Shown: positions 28,595 to 38,827 of the stretch, one piece after another | Layout of the letters: each line of letters starts with the position of its first letter | Position numbering within the stretch: the first letter of the stretch is position 1 | Source of the DNA: Bacillus sp. B1-b2 | GTDB lineage: Bacteria > Bacillota > Bacilli > Bacillales > Cytobacillaceae | Direction: 5' to 3' | Length of the DNA stretch: 64,000 bases | NCBI RefSeq assembly: GCF_009183415.1 | Contig: NZ_WEHU01000008.1 | Span: forward strand, 62,001-126,000 | Position numbers and translations under genes: made by a program | The notes under the pieces: generated by a model | The model's input: the letters and a program-made list of their open reading frames with translations, nothing else | Told to the model about the DNA's origin: nothing | Database searches by the model: none

Positions 28595-28664
28595 AAAAAA
28601 GAAATAGAGGACAGGGAATTATCCCCATCCTCTATTTTCCTTCTTTATAACTGTAAAATATGTA

Positions 28665-29501
28665 CTATCTTCTATAATTCCATTCATCACTTTCATATTT
28701 TTCTTTTGCGATTTTTTGAACATATAAAAGTTCTTCTTCCGTCAATTGATATTCTTCTAAATGGATATCGAGGCCATCTGCGAACCCTTTTCTAAATGCT
28801 TCTTTTGCCATATTCAAGGTGATTTTTTTATCCGTTATGTTGTTTATTGCTACTGCTTTTTCTTTAAATGCTTTTTGCATTCTTTCTTTAACACGCTCAT
28901 TAGGATATTTAAATAGAGAAAATAATTTATCTTCATCTAAGTCTAAAAGAATTGAACCGTGCTGCAATATAACCCCTTGCTGTCTTGTTTGAGCACTGCC
29001 TGCAACCTTTCTTCCTTCTACCACTAGCTCATACCAACTTGGCGCATCAAAGCAGACAGCAGAGCGAGGATTTTTTAAACTATTCTTCTGTTCTTCTGTA
29101 CGTGGAATAGAAAAATAGGCATCTAAATCAAGAAAGTGAAAGCCCTTTAAAATCCCTTCTGAAATAACTCGATAAGCTTCTGTTACTGTCTTAGGCATTT
29201 TCGGGTGTTCTTCTGATACAATGACACTATAAGTTAATTCTTGATCATGTAAAACACCTCTACCGCCTGTTGGCCTCCTAACAAATCCAAGCTCAAGCTT
29301 CTTAACAGCATCCATATCAATTTCTTTTTCTACTTTTTGAAAGTAACCAATTGATAAAGTTGCTGGATTCCAGCCATAAAAACGAATAATCGGTGGGAAC
29401 TTTCCTTGTCCATGCCACTCTAATAGAGCTTCATCTAATGCCATGTTAAACGAAGGTGAATGATCACCAGAATCAATAAATCTCCAGGTTTCTCTAGTCA
29501 T
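28665..29501 (-). CDS. lipM: Octanoyl-[GcvH]:protein transferase LipM
   Basis: A 278-residue biotin/lipoate protein ligase-fold enzyme. It shows [13 protein letters not shown] near the N-terminus, [18 protein letters not shown], and the catalytic Cys in [28 protein letters not shown]. It moves octanoate from acyl-carrier protein to GcvH, the first step of lipoylation. The glycine cleavage genes nearby need this modification. The position matches yqhM of B. subtilis. Confidence 0.93.
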   Translation of the reverse strand: MTRETWRFIDSGDHSPSFNMALDEALLEWHGQGKFPPIIRFYGWNPATLSIGYFQKVEKEIDMDAVKKLELGFVRRPTGGRGVLHDQELTYSVIVSEEHPKMPKTVTEAYRVISEGILKGFHFLDLDAYFSIPRTEEQKNSLKNPRSAVCFDAPSWYELVVEGRKVAGSAQTRQQGVILQHGSILLDLDEDKLFSLFKYPNERVKERMQKAFKEKAVAINNITDKKITLNMAKEAFRKGFADGLDIHLEEYQLTEEELLYVQKIAKEKYESDEWNYRR

Positions 29502-29736
29502 AAATTAACACTACCCTTTATATTTAATGAATAAATCACAACTAAGTCTATCAATAATGTAGTTATTTGAAAAGATACAATGAAAATTTGTAGAAACAAT
29601 TGAGACAATAGTAGCAAGAAAAGGAAAGGAAACGTACTTTATGTAACTTTTGGATTCATAGAAGGATTTACTTTACTACTATATAGTTTGCTATATATAA
29701 TAGAGTTAGTGTAGTTATGGAAAGGAGAAATGAGAA

Positions 29737-30120
29737 TTGCAAATGATTTATACTGTTCTCATCATATTAGTCGCATTTATTATCTATTCCGTTATAATGT
29801 GGCTTTATCAACGAAGAATTGTGAAAACTATTGCACAAGATGAATTCCGTCAAGGATACAGAAAATCCCAGTTAATTGACGTACGTGAACCGAATGAGTT
29901 TCAAGCGGGACATGTTCTTGGCGCAAGAAATATTCCACTTTCACAACTTAAAATGAGACAAAGTGAGATTCGCCCAGATAAACCAGTTTACTTATACTGC
30001 GAAAATGGTATGAAAAGCGGAAGAGCTGCTCAATTCTTACATCGTAAAGGGTATAAAGATCTTACCATGTTAGAAGGCGGCTTTAAGAAATGGACAGGCA
30101 AAGTAAAAGCAAAAAATTAA
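29737..30120 (+). CDS. yqhL: YqhL-like membrane-anchored rhodanese
   Basis: A 127-residue protein with one N-terminal membrane helix and a cytoplasmic rhodanese domain. The domain contains LIDVREPNEFQAGHVLGARNIPL and the active-site loop YLYCENGMKSGRAA with the catalytic cysteine. The start is TTG 29737, preceded by AAAGGAG; an ATG two codons later is in frame. It is presumed to transfer sulfur from a persulfide donor; the acceptor is unknown. It has its own promoter region and a strong terminator. Confidence 0.92.
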   Translation: MQMIYTVLIILVAFIIYSVIMWLYQRRIVKTIAQDEFRQGYRKSQLIDVREPNEFQAGHVLGARNIPLSQLKMRQSEIRPDKPVYLYCENGMKSGRAAQFLHRKGYKDLTMLEGGFKKWTGKVKAKN

Positions 30121-30195
30121 TCAACTATCTATCAAAGCGATAGAATAGTTACTATATATTATTAATGCTTTTCATAACCGAATAATTTGTTTATG

Positions 30196-30227
30196 AGACC
30201 AAATCACTACAGATTTGGTCTTTTACC
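30196..30227 (+). terminator. Terminator downstream of yqhL
   Basis: AGACCAAATC pairs with GATTTGGTCT around ACTACA, followed by TTTTACCTTTT on the plus strand. A clear intrinsic terminator. Confidence 0.88.
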
Positions 30228-30329
30228 TTTTCCGAAAACTCATGTTTTTAAGGCAGACCCTCACTAAAATTATAATTAAATTATGTTATATTTTCCTATA
30301 ACTTTCCATAGAGGTGTTATTATTGGTAA

Positions 30330-30500
30330 CTGAATAATATTCATCGGAGAGTCTTATCCTTTAGCACGTGGATTGGGTATTATATAGCATTAGGAAAAAG
30401 AATCTCTGCGGAAGAAAAAGAGGTTGGAAGAGATCTGACTTACGAAATAAATCCATTTACAGGATTAGCTAGGGATACGAGCAGAAAAAAGAAGAGATAA
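30330..30500 (+). other. Orphan reading frame or gene remnant
   Basis: In the 430-bp gap after yqhL a 56-codon frame without a standard start ends at TAA 30498-30500. The translation contains STWIGYYIALGKRISAEEKE and EINPFTGLARDTSRKKKR, which reads like real protein. Just upstream AGAGGTG and a TTG lead only to a four-residue peptide in another frame. This pattern suggests a small gene broken by an early frameshift. It sits before a frameshifted acetyltransferase, so the patch may be decaying. No family recognised. Confidence 0.4.
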
Positions 30501-30552
30501 TCTTTTCAGGATCTTAAATCTAGACTGGTATTTTTCAGGAAGGAGAGTTTGG

Positions 30553-31043
30553 TTGTTTGAGACAGAAAAATGCTTAATTAAAGTATTAAAAATATCCGAT
30601 TATGTTGATATAAGAAATTTATATACAAATGATGAAGTTAGAAAATTCCTTGGTGGAGTACAATCAGATAATACAATTAAGAAGTATTTGCAGATATGCT
30701 TAGATCAGATAATGGCTGTTATTATTGGGTTGTTAGAAAAAAGCTCACCAATAATTTTATGGGGTTAGTGTCTCTTGATCCTCACCACGACGAAGTTTAC
30801 CCTGAGCTCTCCTATCAATTTTTACCTAAATGGTGGGGAAAAGGTTATGCGACAGAAGTTGTTCAATTTTTAACTTTCTTTGCTTTAAATGAATTAAAAC
30901 TATCAAATTTAATTGCTGAAACACAAACTGCCAATAAGTCCTCTTGTAGACTTTTAGAAAGAATTGGAATGAAATTTGAACGATCAATTACCAGGTTTGG
31001 AGCAGAACAAGCCATTTATTCCATCAAAAAAGTGCCAAGTTAG
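30553..31043 (+). pseudogene. Frameshifted GNAT N-acetyltransferase
   Basis: The N-terminal part starts at TTG 30553 after AAGGAG and reads TEKCLIKVLKISDYVDIRNLY, the opening of a RimJ-type acetyltransferase. The frame then runs off into a nonsense tail. The rest is in another frame: SDNGCYYWVVRKKLTNNFMG, then ELSYQFLPKWWGKGYATEV with the acetyl-CoA loop and SCRLLERIGMKFE. The switch point is near 30695-30710. One small insertion or deletion explains it. The intact ancestor would have been about 162 residues. Confidence 0.8.
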
Positions 31044-31128
31044 TACAAACAGGAAGGAACTATTTTTATTGGGTTTCCTTTAATTTTTACACATTTATCA
31101 ACATTAAATTTTCAAAGAGAGTATAAAT

Positions 31129-31176
31129 AAAACAAGCTAAAGAAGCCTCCACTTATGGTTCTTTAGCTTGTTTTTT
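31129..31176 (-). terminator. Terminator of the gcv operon
   Basis: AAACAAGCTAAAGAA (31131-31145) pairs with TTCTTTAGCTTGTTT (31159-31173). The minus strand continues into TTTTATTTAT. It also works for plus-strand transcripts. Confidence 0.85.
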
Positions 31177-31191
31177 AATATGGTTATGCTT

Positions 31192-32649
31192 TTATTTTAA
31201 ATAGCGTAAAACTGGCTTCCTAGCAGCCAATGTCTCATCAAGCCGTCCAATCACTGTCGTATGTGGTGCTTCTTGCACCATTTCTGGTGTTTCTTCTGCT
31301 TCTTTTGCTATTTGAATCATAGCATCAATGAAGCTATCTAGAGTTTCCTTCGATTCTGTTTCTGTTGGCTCGATCATGATACATTCTTCCACATTTAGTG
31401 GAAAATAAATAGTCGGTGGATGATAGCCAAAGTCTAACAATCTTTTAGCTATATCAAGAGTTCGAACACCAAGCTTCTTCTGTCTTCTTCCACTTAATAC
31501 AAACTCGTGCTTACAATGTCGATTAAATGGTAGATCATAATATGCTGAAAGTCTTCTCATCATATAGTTAGCATTTATTACTGCATTTTCTGTAACCGCC
31601 TTTAATCCGTCTGGACCCATAGAGCGAATATACGTATATGCACGTACATTAATACCAAAGTTTCCGTAAAATGGTTTAACTCTTCCAATGGAAAGTGGTC
31701 TATCATAATCAAAAAAGTACTTGTTATCCACTTTTATTAAAACTGGTTTTGGTAAATAAGGTATTAAATCCGCTTTTACTCCAACTGGTCCAGATCCTGG
31801 CCCACCTCCACCATGAGGTCCTGTGAAAGTTTTATGTAGATTTAAGTGAACTACATCAAAGCCCATGTCACCAGGTCTTGCTTTAGATAATACAGCATTT
31901 AAGTTTGCTCCATCATAGTAGAGCTTGCCACCTGCTTCATGAACAATTTCCGCCATCTCTAGTATATTTTCCTCAAACAGTCCTAGTGTATTTGGATTTG
32001 TTAACATAAGAGCAGCTGTATCTTCTCCTACTACTCTTCTTAAATCTTCTAAATCCACCAAACCATTTTCGTTAGATTTAACCGTAATTGTTTCAAGTCC
32101 GGCAACCGTAGCTGAAGCAGGATTTGTTCCATGAGCTGAATCTGGGACAATAACTTTTGTACGATTTCTATCACCATTTGCTTCATGGTATGCTCTTATT
32201 AACATCAGTCCCGTCCATTCACCATGAGCCCCTGCTGCAGGTTGTAAGGTTACTTCATCCATCCCAGTAATTTCGACTAAATGCTCCTGTAAATCATACA
32301 TTAATTCTAATGCACCTTGAATGGAGGATTCCTCTTGTAATGGATGAATATGTGCAAAACCATTAAATCTAGCCACGTTTTCATTAATTTTTGGATTGTA
32401 TTTCATCGTACAAGATCCTAAAGGATAGAAGCCTGAATCGAGACCATGGTTTCTTTTGGATAAAGCTGTATAATGTCGCATAATATCTAGCTCAGAAACC
32501 TCTGGTAACTCAGGGTTTTCTTCTCTTATATATTCATTAGGAATTAGCTCTCCTAAATCTACAGTTTCAATATCCATTTCTGGCAAACTATACCCTATTC
32601 TACCGGGAGTAGTATTTTCAAAGATAAGAGGTTGATTTTGATTAACCAT
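31192..32649 (-). CDS. gcvPB: Glycine dehydrogenase (decarboxylating) subunit 2
   Basis: The 485-residue C-terminal half of the P protein of the glycine cleavage system. It carries the PLP-binding lysine in [17 protein letters not shown] and the glycine-rich loop after it. With GcvPA it decarboxylates glycine and passes the methylamine to lipoyl-GcvH. Its start overlaps the end of gcvPA by 8 bp. It is the last gene of the riboswitch-controlled operon. Confidence 0.97.
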   Translation of the reverse strand: MVNQNQPLIFENTTPGRIGYSLPEMDIETVDLGELIPNEYIREENPELPEVSELDIMRHYTALSKRNHGLDSGFYPLGSCTMKYNPKINENVARFNGFAHIHPLQEESSIQGALELMYDLQEHLVEITGMDEVTLQPAAGAHGEWTGLMLIRAYHEANGDRNRTKVIVPDSAHGTNPASATVAGLETITVKSNENGLVDLEDLRRVVGEDTAALMLTNPNTLGLFEENILEMAEIVHEAGGKLYYDGANLNAVLSKARPGDMGFDVVHLNLHKTFTGPHGGGGPGSGPVGVKADLIPYLPKPVLIKVDNKYFFDYDRPLSIGRVKPFYGNFGINVRAYTYIRSMGPDGLKAVTENAVINANYMMRRLSAYYDLPFNRHCKHEFVLSGRRQKKLGVRTLDIAKRLLDFGYHPPTIYFPLNVEECIMIEPTETESKETLDSFIDAMIQIAKEAEETPEMVQEAPHTTVIGRLDETLAARKPVLRYLK

Positions 32650-33988
32650 GGTAATCCTCCATTTCTGTTACAAATTGATCTATTTCTTCTTTCGTTCTTA
32701 ACTCTGTTACTGCCACAAGCATATGATTTTTTAGTTCTTTAAAATCTCTGCCTAAATCATATCCACCAATTATCCCACTATTCAATAATTTTTGGTTAAT
32801 ATTAGCAATATCTTGATTACATTTAATCACAAATTCATTGAAAGATGGACCAGCAAAGACTATTTCAAATCCTACTTGTGCTAATTTTGTTTTTGCATAA
32901 TGTGCTTTTTGAATATTCGCTACAGCCATCTCTTTAACACCTTGTTTTCCTAAGGCGGTCATTGCTACAGAAGCAGCAAGGGCATTTAATGCTTGGTTGG
33001 AACAAATATTAGAAGTGGCCTTATCTCGACGAATGTGCTGTTCTCTAGCTTGTAGTGTTAATACAAAGCCTCGTTGTCCGCTTTCGTCAACGGTTTGGCC
33101 TACTAAACGTCCTGGTACCTTGCGCATTAACTTAGAAGTAACGGCAAAATAACCACAATGTGGTCCACCTAATCCCATTGGAATACCAAACACTTGTGCA
33201 TCCCCAACCACAATATCAGCATGAAATTTGCCTGGTGGAGTCAATGCACCTAATGCTAATGGATTACTTGAAACAATAAATAATGATTTATGTTCATGAA
33301 TGATTTCCTCTAATTCTTTTAAAGGCTCTATTTTACCAAAGAAGTTTGGATATTGAATCATAACTGCTGCAATATCATTTCCTATTTGTTGCTTTAAGGC
33401 ATCCAAATCGGTAATTCCATCTTTATGTGGTACTTCGACAACCTCAATATATTGACCTTTTGCATATGTACGTACTACTTCCTTTGCTTCAGGATGAACC
33501 GTACTAGATAGAAGTATTTTTTTACGCTTCGTTGTTCCTGCACTTAACATACCTGCTTCTGCTAACGCGGTTGCTCCATCGTACATAGAGGAATTGGCAA
33601 CATCCATCCCTGTTAATTCACAAATCATTGTTTGGAATTCAAAGATAGCTTGTAATTCCCCTTGAGAAATTTCTGGCTGATAAGGTGTATAAGCTGTATA
33701 AAATTCCGAGCGTGAAATCACATGATCTACTATAACAGGTGAATAATGATCATATACTCCAGCACCAAGGAAAGAAACGTTTGCTTTGGCATCTGCATTT
33801 TTTTGTGATAGCTTAGTAAGCTCTTTTAGTAAAGCAGATTCACTCTTTTTCGGTTTGATTTGATATTCGCCGTTAAAACGAACAGATTCTGGTATATCAG
33901 AGAATAATTCTTCTACTGAATCTACACCAATTTGCTTAAGCATTTCCTTCTTATCTTGTTCTGTCATTGGTAAATAACGATGCTTCAT
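32642..33988 (-). CDS. gcvPA: Glycine dehydrogenase (decarboxylating) subunit 1
   Basis: The 448-residue N-terminal half of the P protein. It shows [10 protein letters not shown] at the start, [20 protein letters not shown], and GGPHCGYFA, all conserved in GcvPA. It forms the alpha2beta2 complex with GcvPB. The order gcvT-gcvPA-gcvPB with short spacing is standard in Bacillales. It lies 19 bp after gcvT and has GGAGGAAATG before its ATG. Confidence 0.97.
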   Translation of the reverse strand: MKHRYLPMTEQDKKEMLKQIGVDSVEELFSDIPESVRFNGEYQIKPKKSESALLKELTKLSQKNADAKANVSFLGAGVYDHYSPVIVDHVISRSEFYTAYTPYQPEISQGELQAIFEFQTMICELTGMDVANSSMYDGATALAEAGMLSAGTTKRKKILLSSTVHPEAKEVVRTYAKGQYIEVVEVPHKDGITDLDALKQQIGNDIAAVMIQYPNFFGKIEPLKELEEIIHEHKSLFIVSSNPLALGALTPPGKFHADIVVGDAQVFGIPMGLGGPHCGYFAVTSKLMRKVPGRLVGQTVDESGQRGFVLTLQAREQHIRRDKATSNICSNQALNALAASVAMTALGKQGVKEMAVANIQKAHYAKTKLAQVGFEIVFAGPSFNEFVIKCNQDIANINQKLLNSGIIGGYDLGRDFKELKNHMLVAVTELRTKEEIDQFVTEMEDYHG

Positions 33989-34007
33989 ATTACATTTCCT
34001 CCTGTCA

Positions 34008-35114
34008 TTAAGCTTTTGTTCTTTTATAGAATGGTGTAGGAATCACTTTTGCTTTTAACCTTTTTCCTCTTATCTCTACTTCCACTTCTGTGTCTATTTC
34101 TGTATAGTTAATACTTAATAAAGCAAGCCCAATATTCCTTTTTAAAGTAGGAGATTGTGTTCCAGTTGTTACTTCACCTATTTCCACTCCATCTTTAAAT
34201 ACCTTATATGCATGTCTGGGAATCCCTTTATCTTGCATTTCAATTCCAACTATTTTTCTAGTTAATCCTTCTTCTCTTTGTTTCTTTAAAACAATTTTCC
34301 CATAGAAGTCAGCTTCTTTATTACACTTAACAGCAAATCCAATTCCTGCCTCAAGAGGAGTGATATCTGCTGATAATTCTTGACCATATAGAGCAAGTGT
34401 TGCTTCAAAACGTAAAGTATCACGTGCTCCTAAACCACATGGAATGACCCCATCATTAGCACCTTCCTCTAGAATTGCTTTCCAAAGTCGAACTGCATCA
34501 TGCTTATCGCAATATATTTCAAAACCATCTTCTCCTGTGTAGCCTGTTCTAGAGATTAACACGTTAATACCAGCAAGGGATACATCCTTTTGAAATTTAA
34601 AATAGCCTATTTCAGTTAAAGGAATAGAAGGATTTAATTTGTCTAGTGTAGTCTCAGCAAGAGGTCCTTGTAAGGCCAATTGTGCGTACTCTTCCGATAG
34701 ATTCACTATCTCTACATCCCCAAATACTTTTTGTTTCATCCATTCAAAATCTTTGTCTACATTTGAGGCATTTACTATAAGTAAATAGTGATGATCTGCT
34801 ATTTTATAAGTAAGTAAGTCGTCTACTGTTCCGCCATTTTCATAACACATAGCTGAATACTGCGCAGCTCCTACCGCTACCTTGGAAACATCATTTGTAA
34901 GCAGCTTTTGAAGATAGGAAAGACTGCCTTTTCCTTTTACTTCAATCTCTCCCATATGAGATACATCAAACAATCCAGCCTTTGTTCGGACAGCCTCATG
35001 TTCCAGTTTTATACTAGAGAATGAAACAGGTAAATCCCAGCCTCCAAAGTCTATCGTTTTTGCTCCATACTCCTTATACACCTCATATAATGGTGTACGC
35101 TTTAAATTACTCAT
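34008..35114 (-). CDS. gcvT: Aminomethyltransferase (T protein)
   Basis: A 368-residue GcvT. It shows [39 protein letters not shown] and [14 protein letters not shown]. It transfers the one-carbon unit from aminomethyl-lipoyl-GcvH to tetrahydrofolate and releases ammonia. It is the first gene of the operon and lies directly behind the glycine riboswitch and its terminator. Confidence 0.98.
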   Translation of the reverse strand: MSNLKRTPLYEVYKEYGAKTIDFGGWDLPVSFSSIKLEHEAVRTKAGLFDVSHMGEIEVKGKGSLSYLQKLLTNDVSKVAVGAAQYSAMCYENGGTVDDLLTYKIADHHYLLIVNASNVDKDFEWMKQKVFGDVEIVNLSEEYAQLALQGPLAETTLDKLNPSIPLTEIGYFKFQKDVSLAGINVLISRTGYTGEDGFEIYCDKHDAVRLWKAILEEGANDGVIPCGLGARDTLRFEATLALYGQELSADITPLEAGIGFAVKCNKEADFYGKIVLKKQREEGLTRKIVGIEMQDKGIPRHAYKVFKDGVEIGEVTTGTQSPTLKRNIGLALLSINYTEIDTEVEVEIRGKRLKAKVIPTPFYKRTKA

Positions 35115-35176
35115 CCTTTATCCCCTCTTTCCCATCTGTATATATCCTTATTTTATTTATTTTCTGTAAGACAAAT

Positions 35177-35226
35177 AAAAAAGGACAGAGACCTCCCTTT
35201 TATAAAAAAGAAGGTCTCTGTCCTTT
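35177..35226 (-). terminator. Riboswitch-controlled terminator before gcvT
   Basis: On the minus strand AAAGGACAGAGACCT pairs with AGGTCTCTGTCCTTT, followed by TTTATTTG. The left arm directly continues the 3' end of the second glycine aptamer, so glycine binding can free or bury it. It lies about 60 bp before the gcvT start. Confidence 0.88.
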
Positions 35227-35395
35227 CACCTGAGAGTTTACTAAAATAATTAGCTGTCCCCTTTGGTGGCTTTTAAAATTTCAAAAGCTCTCTCCAGAGT
35301 TGCGTCAAAATCGAGTTCTTTTGCCTGAGAGATTCACAATAAACAATTGTTTGCTCCTTCGGCGCCACATAAGTAGTCTCTCCCCTATTTCTCAT
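35215..35395 (-). promoter_or_regulatory. Tandem glycine riboswitch of the gcv operon
   Basis: The minus strand carries two aptamers in a row. The first has GGGGAGAGAC, TGGCGCCGAAGGAGCAA and AATCTCTCAGGCAAAAGAAC. The second has CTGGAGAGAGC, GCCACCAAAGGGGACAGC and AACTCTCAGGTGAAAGGAC. These are the conserved glycine-aptamer cores. The tandem arrangement before gcvT with a terminator is the known Bacillales layout: glycine binding allows read-through. Confidence 0.95.
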
Positions 35396-35675
35396 CCGCC
35401 ATCATAAAATTATCATTCTTTGGTAATACTATATACTATTCTTTTAAACTCATTACTAATCCAAGTTAAAACACGATCGTTCTATGTACTTTTTCTTCTC
35501 AATGTTCATATTTTTACTAAAAAACAGAATAAATATTATTATTAAAAAACTTTTTCTTCCTTTAATCCTAACATCAAGGTGAATAAGTGGCAATATCTTT
35601 TTTTATTATATGTAAATACTAACTACTACTTATATGCATAGCCCAAAACAACTTAATTAGAAAGGAAGACAACGT

Positions 35676-37385
35676 ATGACTCTTCAAATTAACTTTGATG
35701 ATTCTTGGAGTGAGCAATTACAAAAAAGAATTTCTGATGATGGTCCATGGGCAAATTGGGAGCTATATAAACTAGCTGTACAAGTGGAAACGAACAATAT
35801 TATACCTGAATTTGAAGGACTTATTGCTCCAAATCATCTATCTGACTTAACTCCTCTTCCTCACCAACTAGAGGTTGCGAAGAAAGTCATTGAAAATATG
35901 AACGGCAAAGCCATTCTTGCTGATGAAGTTGGATTAGGAAAAACGATAGAAGCAGGTTTAATCCTTAAAGAATATATGATTCGAGGATTAGTGAAAAAGG
36001 TGTTAATTTTAGTTCCAGCGTCTCTTGTGACACAATGGGCAATAGAACTTAATACAAAGTTTTATATTCCTGCTGTTGCTCAGAAAAAAAGTTATGTGTG
36101 GGAACAATATGATATTGTTGTCTCTTCCATTGATACGGCTAAAAGAGAGCCTCATCGAGAAATTATTAAAAATCTAGATTATGATTTAGTAATTATTGAT
36201 GAAGCACATAAACTAAAAAATAACAAAACCAAAAACTATGAATTTGTGCAAAATCTTAAAAAGAAGTTTTGCTTATTATTAACCGCTACCCCTATTCAAA
36301 ATAGAGTTAGTGAAATTTTCAACTTAGTTTCTCTTCTAAAACCAGGTCATCTAGGAAGTGAATCTACTTTTTATGAAAAATATAAAAAAGATGCACGATC
36401 AATTGATGATGATGAGCATTTAAAAGCACTTGTAAATAAGGTAATGATTCGTAATAGAAGAAATGATACGGGAATTGAATGGACTAAACGGATTGTAGAA
36501 GCGGTTTCTATTGAATTTTCCAACGAAGAAAGAGCCTTATATGATAGCATTCTTGATCTGCGGGGAGAATCATATGAAACAGATGAAAATGAAACGGAAA
36601 ACAATCGAAGTCCTTTTTCTATGATTACTTTACAACGAGAAGCTTGTTCGAGTAGAGAAGCCGTCTACTTTACCTTACAAAACATGTTGAAAAAAACAGA
36701 AAATCCATCTGCAGAATTCCAACAAAGAATACAAACACTTGTCCAAAGAGTGGAAGCAATACAAGAAAACTCAAAAGCAAAAAAAGCTTTAGAGCTTATT
36801 AAAAAAATTGATGATAAAGTCATTATTTTTACGGAGTATAGAGCAACACAATTATATCTACAATGGTTCTTAAAGCAACATGGCATTACGTCTGTTCCTT
36901 TTCGTGGAGGATTTAAGAGAGGCAAAAAGGATTGGATGAGAGATTTATTCCAGAATCATGCACAAGTATTAATAGCAACAGAAGCTGGCGGTGAAGGGAT
37001 TAATCTTCAATTCTGTCATCATATCATAAACTTCGATTTACCATGGAATCCGATGAGATTAGAACAAAGGATTGGCCGTATTCATCGCCTTGGTCAGAAG
37101 GAAGATGTTAGAATATACAATTTTGCTATTAAGAATACCGTTGAAGACCATATTCTCAAACTTTTATATGAAAAAATTCATCTTTTCGAAAAAGTAATTG
37201 GCGAATTAGATGATATTCTAACAAAACTGGATTTTGGTAATATGGATGATTATATGAAGGATATATTTTCTCATTCTAAATCAGAAGGAGAAATGAAGAT
37301 TAAGATGGATAACCTTACGAGTATGATTGAATTTGCACAAAATGTAAAGGATGGTGAACGTTTTGAAGCAGCAGGAAATTCATAA
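35676..37385 (+). CDS. yqhH: SNF2-family helicase YqhH
   Basis: A 569-residue SNF2/Rad54-type ATPase. Walker A is ADEVGLGKTIEAG, Walker B IIDEAHKLKN, motif III LLLTATPIQN, and the second RecA domain ends with the motif QRIGRIHRLGQ. The N-terminus is short and there is no extra DNA-binding domain. It presumably remodels protein-nucleic-acid complexes. It overlaps yqhG, its constant partner in Bacillales. The 560-bp region upstream holds the gcv riboswitch on the other strand. Confidence 0.95.
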   Translation: MTLQINFDDSWSEQLQKRISDDGPWANWELYKLAVQVETNNIIPEFEGLIAPNHLSDLTPLPHQLEVAKKVIENMNGKAILADEVGLGKTIEAGLILKEYMIRGLVKKVLILVPASLVTQWAIELNTKFYIPAVAQKKSYVWEQYDIVVSSIDTAKREPHREIIKNLDYDLVIIDEAHKLKNNKTKNYEFVQNLKKKFCLLLTATPIQNRVSEIFNLVSLLKPGHLGSESTFYEKYKKDARSIDDDEHLKALVNKVMIRNRRNDTGIEWTKRIVEAVSIEFSNEERALYDSILDLRGESYETDENETENNRSPFSMITLQREACSSREAVYFTLQNMLKKTENPSAEFQQRIQTLVQRVEAIQENSKAKKALELIKKIDDKVIIFTEYRATQLYLQWFLKQHGITSVPFRGGFKRGKKDWMRDLFQNHAQVLIATEAGGEGINLQFCHHIINFDLPWNPMRLEQRIGRIHRLGQKEDVRIYNFAIKNTVEDHILKLLYEKIHLFEKVIGELDDILTKLDFGNMDDYMKDIFSHSKSEGEMKIKMDNLTSMIEFAQNVKDGERFEAAGNS

Positions 37386-38154
37386 TTTTCTTGAACGTTT
37401 TTTTCTAGCCAATGATTGTGAGATTACGGAAAATAAGCCTGGGTATCTCACCATTCAATTGACAGTAGACATGGATAAGGAGTTAATGAATCGCCCCTTT
37501 TATTGGCATTACCTAGAAAAGACTGGTGGTACGCCAAATCCTGCTAAATTAACGCTAATAACAAATCCTACAGTAGCACCTAGTGATATTAAAGGAGAAC
37601 TTATTCATTTTGGTTCTCCCAGACTTCATCAATTATTTGCTTCTGCCAAAAATTTAGCAGGCTATATTCGCCTTTATGAAGATAATGGAGGAAAACCTGA
37701 ACAACAATCAGCACTAAAGCCATGGCTTGGACTAAATATTAAAGTTTCTTATCAATGTGATCGCAAAAGAGATATTTTTCGTTCTTTAGGCTTGCAATTA
37801 ATTAATGGTCAGATAATAGATTCCTTTCATTCTGTTATAGAAAAAAGAAGGATGACAGCTAAAATTCCTGACTACACCTTTACCCTTTCACCACTCATAA
37901 TGCCAAAAAGTGGTATTATGCGTATTCAAAATACTATAAAACAATCTTTATTAGAGGAAGATCACAATTGGGCAATCGCAGCAAGAGATAGGTGGAAAAA
38001 CGATTTAGAACTATTAGAACATTTTTATGAAGAGGTAGAAGAAACAGAAACATTAGAAACAGAGCGTTTAGCATTAAAAGAACAATACGAGCCCAAAATT
38101 AATATTTCCATTATTAATGGCGGCTTATTTTACCTCTCATCTGAAGCCATATAA
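37363..38154 (+). CDS. yqhG: YqhG-like protein
   Basis: A soluble protein of about 264 residues with the start LKQQEIHNFLERFFLANDCE, like YqhG. The chosen start is TTG 37363, with AAAGGATGGTG just upstream; the ATG at 37351 has no separate site. The two genes overlap by about 20 bp. It contains FYWHYLEKTGG and many charged residues, but no known catalytic motif. Its constant pairing with YqhH suggests a joint function. Confidence 0.85.
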   Translation: MKQQEIHNFLERFFLANDCEITENKPGYLTIQLTVDMDKELMNRPFYWHYLEKTGGTPNPAKLTLITNPTVAPSDIKGELIHFGSPRLHQLFASAKNLAGYIRLYEDNGGKPEQQSALKPWLGLNIKVSYQCDRKRDIFRSLGLQLINGQIIDSFHSVIEKRRMTAKIPDYTFTLSPLIMPKSGIMRIQNTIKQSLLEEDHNWAIAARDRWKNDLELLEHFYEEVEETETLETERLALKEQYEPKINISIINGGLFYLSSEAI

Positions 38155-38195
38155 AAAAGATGTCTCTGGGTTATCCGTCTACCACAGAGACATCT
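38153..38195 (-). terminator. Terminator between yqhG and the comG-yqzE operon
   Basis: AGATGTCTCTG (38159-38169) pairs with CAGAGACATCT (38185-38195). The minus strand runs on into TTTTTTAT, so it ends the comG-yqzE transcript; it may also stop yqhG transcripts from the other side. Confidence 0.85.
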
Positions 38196-38208
38196 ATTAA
38201 GCTAAGAA

Positions 38209-38388
38209 TTACTTTTTCTTCTGAAAACTGGATGCAATAACATAAGGCAATATCCCAAACCATTTAAGCATGAAAGGTTCTTTATTCCCTTTTTTTTCTT
38301 CTTTTAATTTCTGTCTTTCTTCTCTAGGCTGATCCATATACTGTACAAATGTTTGTGTTAGGAATTTGACATAATCATTTGTTTTCAT
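38209..38388 (-). CDS. yqzE: YqzE-like small protein
   Basis: A 59-residue protein beginning MKTNDYVKFLTQTFVQYMDQ, with a charged middle (REERQKLKEEKKG) and a hydrophobic C-terminal segment. The start is the ATG at 38388, after AGGTG; the longer frame from 38433 is unlikely. It matches YqzE, which lies at the end of the comG operon in B. subtilis. The function is unknown; the C-terminus could be membrane-associated. Confidence 0.8.
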   Translation of the reverse strand: MKTNDYVKFLTQTFVQYMDQPREERQKLKEEKKGNKEPFMLKWFGILPYVIASSFQKKK

Positions 38389-38444
38389 TTCATCACCTGC
38401 TATATCTTTTTGTAGCATTATTCCCCAAAACATGATGGTTTATA

Positions 38445-38825
38445 CTAATTGATTTCTACCCACTTCACCATTCTATTTTGCTCCTTATTAAAGTAGCTTG
38501 TACCACTTACAGCCTTCTTATTGAAGTGATATAATTTATAATCTATTTTATATTCTTGTGTGGATGAAGAATTAATAGTGTAGTGAACCTCTCCATTTAT
38601 AAAGGAGTATATTCCCTTCGAACTAGCTATTTCATTATGAGCTAATTGATTCTCCACTTCTTTTATCACACTAAGAAAATAATATTCTTGTATGATACTA
38701 TGAGTTGCTTCTACTTCTATTGCCTTTTTATTTTGATATACATCATACAACAATAATAAAAACTGGATGAAAAGTAAGTAGATACAAAGAGAGAGTGGAT
38801 AAATAAATCCTCTTTCATTTAACAA
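38445..38825 (-). CDS. comGG: Competence pseudopilus protein ComGG
   Basis: A 126-residue minor pilin-like protein starting from TTG 38825 after GGAGGG. The N-terminal ERGFIYPLSLCIYLLF matches the conserved RGFIYP start of ComGG, which lacks the +5 glutamate and is not processed like the other pseudopilins. A single N-terminal helix anchors it in the membrane. It is needed, with the other ComG proteins, for DNA uptake. Confidence 0.88.
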   Translation of the reverse strand: MLNERGFIYPLSLCIYLLFIQFLLLLYDVYQNKKAIEVEATHSIIQEYYFLSVIKEVENQLAHNEIASSKGIYSFINGEVHYTINSSSTQEYKIDYKLYHFNKKAVSGTSYFNKEQNRMVKWVEIN

Positions 38826-38827
38826 TT

